DNA of 39,023 bases from Lentisphaerota bacterium (lineage in GTDB: Bacteria > Verrucomicrobiota > Kiritimatiellia > RFP12 > JAAYNR01). The stretch covers positions 1 through 39,023 of the forward strand of contig VGWG01000018.1 in the NCBI GenBank assembly GCA_016873675.1. The letters run 5' to 3'. Positions 34,040-39,023 of this stretch are shown here, piece by piece (position 1 is the first letter of the stretch; every line of letters starts with the position of its first letter). A program made the position numbers and the translations under genes. The notes beneath the pieces are model-generated. The model had not been told where the DNA came from and did no database searches. It saw only the letters and a program-made list of their open reading frames with translations.

Positions 34040-34861
34040 ATGCACGTTGAACTCCGTTACCGTGAATTTCTCGCCGAATCACGCCGTGTGGTGGTCAAGA
34101 TCGGCACGCGGGTCATCGCCCGAAAGTCGGGCCGCCCCGATCTGCTCTACCTCAAACGAATCGTGCGACAGGTCGCCGCCCTCCGCCGGCAGGGGTACGA
34201 AGTCGTCATTGTCACCTCGGGCGCCATCGGTGCGGGCATGGAGTCGCTGGGCATCTCCCCCCGCCCGACCTTGGTCGCCGACCTGCAGATGTGCGCGGCC
34301 GTCGGACAGTCTCGCCTGATGACCCAGTACGATCTGCTCTTTGCGCGCGAAAAAATGCGCGTGGGCCAGCTCTTGCTCACCCACGCCGACTTCCAGAGCC
34401 GCGTCCGCTGCGGCAACACCCGCCGTACGCTCGAACACCTGCTGCGGGCCGGCGTGATCCCCATCATCAATGAGAACGACGTCGTCGCCGACGAGGAAAT
34501 CAAAGGCGTGCTCTCCTTCGGCGACAACGACTACCTCGCCTCGCTGGTCGTTAAACTGGTCCGTGCCGACCTGCTGATCATCCTGACCACCGTCGACGGC
34601 CTGCTCGCGCCGACCGGCCGCGCAGGAGCCATGCGCCGCGTCCCGTGTGTGGAGAAGCTCGGACCCGAGGTCTTCAAGCTCGTCAACCCCGGCGCCAACC
34701 CCCTCTCCAAGGGAGGCATGGACTCCAAACTCGCCGCCGCCCAGGCCGCCAGCCAGTCGGGGTGCTCCGTCGTGATCGCCAATGGCCGCCAGGCGAATGT
34801 CCTGACCGCGATCCTCAACAGCGCCGATGTCGGCACCCTGATTCTCGCCAACCCGCTGTAG
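34040..34861 (+). CDS. proB: Glutamate 5-kinase, short form without PUA domain
   Basis: The 273-residue cytosolic enzyme phosphorylates glutamate in the first step of proline synthesis. The amino-acid-kinase fold shows VVVKIGTRVI (17-26), VTSGAIGAGMESLG, the segment PIINENDVV and FGDNDYLASLVV, and KGGMDSKLAAAQAA. The protein ends where the C-terminal PUA domain of the E. coli-type enzyme (about 367 residues) would start. Such short forms are known in other bacteria. GGAG lies six bases upstream of the ATG. No proA is adjacent. Confidence 0.93.
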   Translation: MHVELRYREFLAESRRVVVKIGTRVIARKSGRPDLLYLKRIVRQVAALRRQGYEVVIVTSGAIGAGMESLGISPRPTLVADLQMCAAVGQSRLMTQYDLLFAREKMRVGQLLLTHADFQSRVRCGNTRRTLEHLLRAGVIPIINENDVVADEEIKGVLSFGDNDYLASLVVKLVRADLLIILTTVDGLLAPTGRAGAMRRVPCVEKLGPEVFKLVNPGANPLSKGGMDSKLAAAQAASQSGCSVVIANGRQANVLTAILNSADVGTLILANPL

Positions 34862-34943
34862 CCCCAGGCGGCGGAGGAGCGGGGCAAAACATCCCGCAGT
34901 TCTCTCTCCTGAACCCGGGTTTCTCCGCGTCGAACCGGTCCGC

Positions 34944-36890
34944 TCAGGCCAGCCCGCGCGCGACCGCTGCGAGCAGGCCGCCGTTGAGCAGCAGCGTTTT
35001 CTGGCGGTCACTCAGGGTTGCGGTCACGGCGAATGTCGTCGCGCGGGTCACGTTGCGCACGGTGGCGCGGCCGTCGCCGGCAATGGCGCCACGGAGGTCG
35101 GTGATCTCCAGGGCATCTCCCGCGGCGATGCCGTCATAGGCGGCCGGATCCTCAAACACAAACGGCACGATGCCGAAGTTGATGAGGTTGGCGAGGTGAA
35201 TGCGTTCGATACTCTTGGCGATCAGCGCCTGGACGCCGAGGTACATCGGACACATCGCCGCGTGTTCGCGGCTGGATCCCTGCCCATAACTGTCGCCCGC
35301 CACGATCACGTTGTGCCGGCCCGCGTCACGGTTGGCCGAGGCCTTGGCATAAAAGTCGCGATCCACGTTCTCGAAGACATACCGGGCGTATTGCGGGATG
35401 TTGGAGCGATACTTCAGCCGCGCGCCCGCAGGCATGATGTGATCGGTCGTGATCTTGTCGCCCACCTTGATCACCGCCACGCCCTCGAGCCGCGCAGGGA
35501 GCGGCACGCCCGCCGGGACCTTGCCGATGTTCGGACCGCGCACGATCGGCGTCCCCGCAACGCCCGTGCCCGCGGTCTCACGGAACAGAAAGAGGCTGTC
35601 ATCGATCAGGAATCGCGCGGGCGCGGCAACATCGGGCAGGCCGGACACTGCGCGCGGATCGCTGATCTTTCCGGTCAGCGCGGCGGCGGCCGCGCTCTCG
35701 GGACTGACCAGATAGACGCCCGCCGACTGTGTGCCGCTGCGTCCCTCGAAATTGCGGTTGCTCGTGCGCAGGCTCACCGCGTCGGTTCCCGGCGACATGT
35801 GGTTGCCGATGCAGAAACCGCAGGCGTTCTCCAAGATCCGGACACCCGCGCCGACGAGATCCCCCAGCAATCCCTCCTGAGCCAGCATCAACACCACCTG
35901 CCGCGAGCCGGGCGCCACGCCGACCTCCACGTCGGGATGGATCTTCCGGCCCCGCAGCATGAGCGCGACCGTCTTCAAGTCGCGGTACGATGAATTGGTG
36001 CAGGAGCCGATCAGCACTTGATTGACCGTGCGCCCCGCCAATGACGCGATCGTGGCGACATTGCCCGGCGAGTGGGGACAGGCCGCCAGAGGCTCAACTG
36101 CGTCCAGGTCGATCATGACGACCCGGTCGTAGACGGCGTCGGGGTCGGCCTGGAGCTCGACCCAGTCACCCACACGGTCTTGCGCGGCGAGGAAGGCGCG
36201 GGTGACGGCGTCACTCGGGAAGACCGAGGTGGTGACGCCCAGCTCCGCGCCCATGTTGGTGATGGTCGCCCGCGAGGGCACGTCGAGCGTCGCCACACCC
36301 GAACCCCCATACTCGATCATCGCGCCCACGTTCCCCTTGGTGCCGAAGGTCCGGAGCACGTGCAGCGCCACGTCCTTGGCGGAGACCCCGGGGCGAAGCG
36401 TGCCGCTGAGGCGGACGAGGATCACCCGGGGGCTAGTCAGATGAAACGGCCCGCCGCCCATGGCGACCGCCACGTCGATGCCGCCCGCGCCAATGGCGAT
36501 CATGCCGAGCCCGCCGCCCGTGGGCGTGTGCGAATCGCTGCCGAGCAGGGTCTTGCCCGGCTTGCCAAACCGCTCGGTGTGCAACTGGTGACAGATGCCG
36601 TTGCCCGGCCGCGAGTAGATCACGCCATAGCGCTGCGCGACGCTCTTGAGATAGGCGTGGTCATCGGCGTTCTCAAAACCGACCTGAATCGTGTTGTGAT
36701 CGACATAGCTCACCGCCAGCTCGGCCTTCGCGCGTTCGAGGCCCATGCTCTCGAACTGCAGATAGGCCATGGTGCCGGTCGCGTCCTGCGTCAGCGTCTG
36801 ATCGATGCGGATGGCGATCTCCGCCCCCGGCTTCAACTCCCCTACCACCAGATGCGCCCCGAGAATCTTCTCCACGATTGTCCTGCCCAT
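34944..36890 (-). CDS. Aconitate hydratase, Aquifex-type
   Basis: The 648-residue enzyme isomerises citrate and isocitrate in the TCA cycle. The three [4Fe-4S] ligands are visible: the cysteine of GSCTNSSYRD (near 296) and the pair in CGFCIGN (near 356 and 359). The swivel domain at the C-terminus carries DKITTDHIMPAG and GDSYGQGSSREHAA. The length and N-terminus (MGRTIVEKILGAHLV) fit the short aconitase family found in Aquifex and others rather than AcnA (about 890) or AcnB. Homoaconitase or isopropylmalate isomerase relatives share these motifs, but the fused, full domain set favours aconitase. It converges with proB; 82 bases separate the stops. Confidence 0.9.
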   Translation of the reverse strand: MGRTIVEKILGAHLVVGELKPGAEIAIRIDQTLTQDATGTMAYLQFESMGLERAKAELAVSYVDHNTIQVGFENADDHAYLKSVAQRYGVIYSRPGNGICHQLHTERFGKPGKTLLGSDSHTPTGGGLGMIAIGAGGIDVAVAMGGGPFHLTSPRVILVRLSGTLRPGVSAKDVALHVLRTFGTKGNVGAMIEYGGSGVATLDVPSRATITNMGAELGVTTSVFPSDAVTRAFLAAQDRVGDWVELQADPDAVYDRVVMIDLDAVEPLAACPHSPGNVATIASLAGRTVNQVLIGSCTNSSYRDLKTVALMLRGRKIHPDVEVGVAPGSRQVVLMLAQEGLLGDLVGAGVRILENACGFCIGNHMSPGTDAVSLRTSNRNFEGRSGTQSAGVYLVSPESAAAAALTGKISDPRAVSGLPDVAAPARFLIDDSLFLFRETAGTGVAGTPIVRGPNIGKVPAGVPLPARLEGVAVIKVGDKITTDHIMPAGARLKYRSNIPQYARYVFENVDRDFYAKASANRDAGRHNVIVAGDSYGQGSSREHAAMCPMYLGVQALIAKSIERIHLANLINFGIVPFVFEDPAAYDGIAAGDALEITDLRGAIAGDGRATVRNVTRATTFAVTATLSDRQKTLLLNGGLLAAVARGLA

Positions 36891-37227
36891 ACCCCGACAC
36901 GCTCCTTTTCCGCAGCAAACCCGAAAGTGAGCCGCCAGTTTATCAGAAAATCAGAAAGAAGAGAAAGCTGAAGCTTGTGCGCCCCTTGCAAATTTCAAAT
37001 TCAGGTTTCAGGTTTTGGGTGTTCATGAATGAGTGGTGTTTCCTGAAACGGGGAGATTCACCATGGCACAGAAAATATCTGAGCAGGAAGAGCGTGACGC
37101 GCTGCAGCGACAAGGACATCGACACAAGCGGGTTGCCCAGGAACAACAAGCCTGACTGACAAAACGTGAGTGAGCGCGTCGAGATAGCGCCTTTTGCTTG
37201 TTTTCTTGTCTGTTCTCCGAATAAAGA
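36891..37227. other. 337-base region between aconitase and the tRNA fragment
   Basis: The aconitase start has AAGGAG 11 bases upstream. The part at 36940-37020 is AT-rich and repetitive and should contain the aconitase promoter, though no clear -35/-10 pair is seen. The right part holds one possible small reading frame at 37063-37155 and then T-rich sequence. Confidence 0.5.
37063..37155 (+). CDS. Possible 30-residue peptide, unknown
   Basis: ATG at 37063 opens a 30-codon frame encoding a charged peptide (MAQKISEQEERDALQRQGHR at the start) and ends with TGA at 37153-37155. GGGGAG lies seven bases upstream, a good ribosome-binding site. It has no recognised homology and no membrane segment. 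The case rests on the Shine-Dalgarno alone, so it may be chance. Confidence 0.25.
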   Translation: MAQKISEQEERDALQRQGHRHKRVAQEQQA

Positions 37228-37281
37228 TGGTCGGGGCGGCGGGATTTGAACCCGCGACTTTCAGCGCCCAAGGCTGACGCG
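37228..37281 (-). pseudogene. 3' fragment of tRNA-Pro (TGG): probable attachment site
   Basis: The minus strand carries the 3' part of a tRNA-Pro: anticodon stem TCAGC/GCTGA with loop CTTGGGC (anticodon TGG), variable region, T arm CGGGTTCAAATCCCG, acceptor 3' strand CGCCCCG, A and CCA. The D arm and the 5' acceptor strand are missing. Identity appears to fade around tRNA position 22-23. The 3' end points left toward the chromosome and the missing 5' side faces the recombinase gene. This is what is expected of the attR of an element integrated into tRNA-Pro. Confidence 0.85.
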
Positions 37282-37431
37282 GAAACCGCAAAAACATTAA
37301 TAAAAATAACAAATAACACAACATATTAAAGATGTGTGTGTAGATGTGTGGTTTTTTTGCTTGCATTCTCTGGGAATTTCCGTCATTCTGTCACACGTCG
37401 CAACAAACAGGCGGCGGAAAGGCGGGGCGCC
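37282..37431. promoter_or_regulatory. AT-rich spacer with GATGTGTG repeats upstream of integrase
   Basis: The first 50 bases are strikingly A+T-rich for this genome. GATGTGTG occurs at 37331-37338 and again at 37343-37350, 12 bases apart. Short direct repeats beside an attachment site often serve as arm-type recombinase sites, but this role is only inferred. GGAAAGG and GGGGCG lie upstream of the integrase ATG. Confidence 0.4.
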
Positions 37432-39023
37432 ATGGGACTTGAGATCAGACGGGGGCGGGACGGGAAACTGCGGCGGTACTGGTACGGCCGTTATGACGTT
37501 GACGGCAAGACGACGGTGGTCAATCTCGGCGTGCTGATCAAGGGCACCCCGCCGCCGACCCTGAGAGAGACCGGCACGCGGTATTTTGAAGCGAGCAGGA
37601 TGAAGGCGGAGGCGGCGCTGGAAGTGGTGCGGAACGAGGCGCGGGAGAAAGGGAACGCCGAGCACTTGACCCGCCGCCTGATCGAAAGCAAGACTGGCCG
37701 GGCCGTGGAATATGTCCGCCTGGCTGACCTGGCCGACCGCTGGCGTAACCTGCCGAGGGAGTCGAAGCCGTGCGCGTCCTGGGCGGCGCAATGCGATACG
37801 GTCTTCAAGCGCTTTGCGGCTGCGGTCCGCTGCACCTTCCTGCACGAGGTGAGCCCGGAACAGGCCGCCGCCTATATCGCAGGGTTGCGTGAACATTACA
37901 CACGGCGTACGGCGCGGGGCGCGATTTTGCTGCTGCGCTCAGCCTTCGGCCGGCTGCTGCCGGCCGGGTGCGCCAACCCCTTTGAAGGTATTGTCAGCCG
38001 CAAGGGCGAAGACGAGGACGGTGACACGGTGCACCGCCGCCCCTTCACCGCCGAAGAACTGGCGCGGCTTTTCGATGCCGCGAGGCCCGATCCCTTCCTG
38101 TTCCCGCTGGTCGTGACCGCCGCCTGCACCGGGCTGCGCCGGGGCGACGTCTGCAGCCTGCCGTGGAAAGCGGTTGACTTGCGTGCGGGCACCGTGAACG
38201 TGAAGACGGCGAAGACCGGGGCGGGCGTCCAGATTCCGATCTTCCGCCCCCTGCGGGAAGTCTTCGAGGCGGCGCTCGCCGAACGCGCGGCGGGTGAGAC
38301 GTATGTTTTCCCAGAGGCGGCGCGGATGTACAAGAGCAACCGGGGCGGGTTGACATGGCGGTTCAAGAAACTGGTCACTTCGATCATGCCCGACACGGAG
38401 GACGGCGAACCCGCCGGGGACGCCGCCGTCTGCGTCGGGCGGGAGGGGCTGACCGAACGCCTGCCGGAGATCGAAGCGGCCGTGGCGGGGCGGTTCCGGC
38501 CCGAGATCGCGGTGCGGATCGCGGACACCGCGAGGCGCTACGCCGGGGGCGCTTCGATCCGGGATATCGAAAAGCAGACCGGCCGGGTAAGGTCGGGGGT
38601 TTCCGCGGACCTTCACGCCGCCGAGGATGCCATCGGGCTGCGCTTTCTGCCGACCGTCGGGGTGAAGGGGAGGGCGACAGGCGGAGGACATAAGGCGCGC
38701 ATCGCGCGACTGACGCGCACAAGTGCGTCTGGCCGGGTGCGAGCCGCCTCGATCATAGACTGGCACGCGCTGCGGGTGACGTGGGTGACATTGGCATTGT
38801 CGGCCGGCGTGCCTGTGGAGGTCGCCCGGTTGGTGACCGGCCACAAGACCGTCGAGATCGTGCTGCGGCACTACTTCAAGCCGGGCGCGGAGCACCTGCG
38901 GGCAGTCTTGGGCGACAAACTGCCTGCCGTCCTGACTGGCAACAACTCCCCCACCCCGCCCGCCCTTCCCGCCGGCGACAAACTGGGCGCGTTCCTGGCC
39001 GATCTGACCCCGGCCGAGCGCAA
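37432..39023 (+). CDS. Tyrosine recombinase/integrase with inserted HTH-like segment, 3' end outside window
   Basis: The frame is open for 530 codons to the window end. An N-terminal SAM-like core-binding domain spans about 95-180. Catalytic residues can be assigned: R236 (CTGLRRGD), K261 (TAKTG), H445 and R448 (HALR), H471 (TGHKT) and the nucleophile Y481 (RHYFKP). Between the lysine hairpin and HxxR there are about 110-120 extra residues (about 321-440), where most relatives have 20-30. Within them, GGASIRDIEKQTGRVRSGVS and ADLHAAEDAIG (372-402) read like a helix-turn-helix. A Pro-rich C-terminal extension follows Y481. The position next to a tRNA-Pro fragment indicates it integrates the element on its right. 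Confidence 0.9.
   Translation, partial: MGLEIRRGRDGKLRRYWYGRYDVDGKTTVVNLGVLIKGTPPPTLRETGTRYFEASRMKAEAALEVVRNEAREKGNAEHLTRRLIESKTGRAVEYVRLADLADRWRNLPRESKPCASWAAQCDTVFKRFAAAVRCTFLHEVSPEQAAAYIAGLREHYTRRTARGAILLLRSAFGRLLPAGCANPFEGIVSRKGEDEDGDTVHRRPFTAEELARLFDAARPDPFLFPLVVTAACTGLRRGDVCSLPWKAVDLRAGTVNVKTAKTGAGVQIPIFRPLREVFEAALAERAAGETYVFPEAARMYKSNRGGLTWRFKKLVTSIMPDTEDGEPAGDAAVCVGREGLTERLPEIEAAVAGRFRPEIAVRIADTARRYAGGASIRDIEKQTGRVRSGVSADLHAAEDAIGLRFLPTVGVKGRATGGGHKARIARLTRTSASGRVRAASIIDWHALRVTWVTLALSAGVPVEVARLVTGHKTVEIVLRHYFKPGAEHLRAVLGDKLPAVLTGNNSPTPPALPAGDKLGAFLADLTPAER

Noticed and set aside
34862-34943. Possible bidirectional terminator between convergent proB and aconitase
   Set aside because: Only a five-base stem (GCCCC/GGGGC) with a long loop and no U tract, plus a palindrome AACCCGGGTT, could be seen.
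37023-37366. Minus-strand frames with GFKSRRPDHL and VAGSNPAAPT
   Set aside because: They are translations of the tRNA-Pro fragment, not proteins.
37939-38895. 318-residue minus-strand frame opposite the integrase
   Set aside because: The plus frame has every catalytic residue of a tyrosine recombinase, so this one is its shadow.

Overview
The window is GC-rich bacterial chromosome dominated by one very long minus-strand cluster of translation and transcription genes (about 2330-33611). The gene content fits a lineage near the PVC group (Verrucomicrobiota/Kiritimatiellota-like). The clues are loss of rpmD and infA from the spc block, zinc-type S14, S4 and L36, and an EF-Tu and EF-G that depart from the textbook sequence. 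This placement is an inference from memory of these families, not a computed phylogeny.

Left edge (1-2276, minus strand): an adenine-specific DNA methyltransferase resembling a type III Mod subunit, followed downstream by a GxxExxY-family gene. The small gene has members of a short ACAGGATT-type repeat family on both sides, and its 3' end runs through a homopolymeric G tract. No restriction subunit is visible; it could lie beyond the left edge. A strong hairpin at 2277-2302 separates this accessory pair from the ribosomal cluster.

Core (2330-33611, read right to left on the minus strand): tRNA-Thr(GGT) - tuf - rpmG - tRNA-Trp(CCA) - secE - nusG - rplK - rplA - rplJ - rplL - rpoB - rpoC - rpsL - rpsG - fusA - rpsJ - rplC - rplD - rplW - rplB - rpsS - rplV - rpsC - rplP - rpmC - rpsQ - rplN - rplX - rplE - rpsN - rpsH - rplF - rplR - rpsE - rplO - secY - adk - map - rpmJ - rpsM - rpsK - rpsD - rpoA - rplQ. 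This joins what are separate tufB-secE-nusG, beta, str, S10, spc and alpha operons in E. coli. There are 32 ribosomal proteins, three RNA polymerase subunits, both GTPase elongation factors, the SecY/SecE translocon core, adenylate kinase and methionine aminopeptidase. Many junctions overlap as ATGA or TAATG, which implies translational coupling.

Right edge (33612-39023): a 304-base divergent control region carries back-to-back sigma70-like promoters with a perfect 17-base palindrome between the two -35 boxes. To its right, tRNA-Val(GAC) and a short glutamate 5-kinase (proB) run on the plus strand, converging on an Aquifex-type aconitase (minus strand). Beyond that, a 3' fragment of tRNA-Pro(TGG) lies beside a tyrosine recombinase that runs off the window. 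This is the geometry of the attachment site of an integrated element extending to the right. The recombinase has an insertion of about 110-120 residues inside its catalytic domain that includes a helix-turn-helix-like stretch, the most unusual protein architecture in the window.
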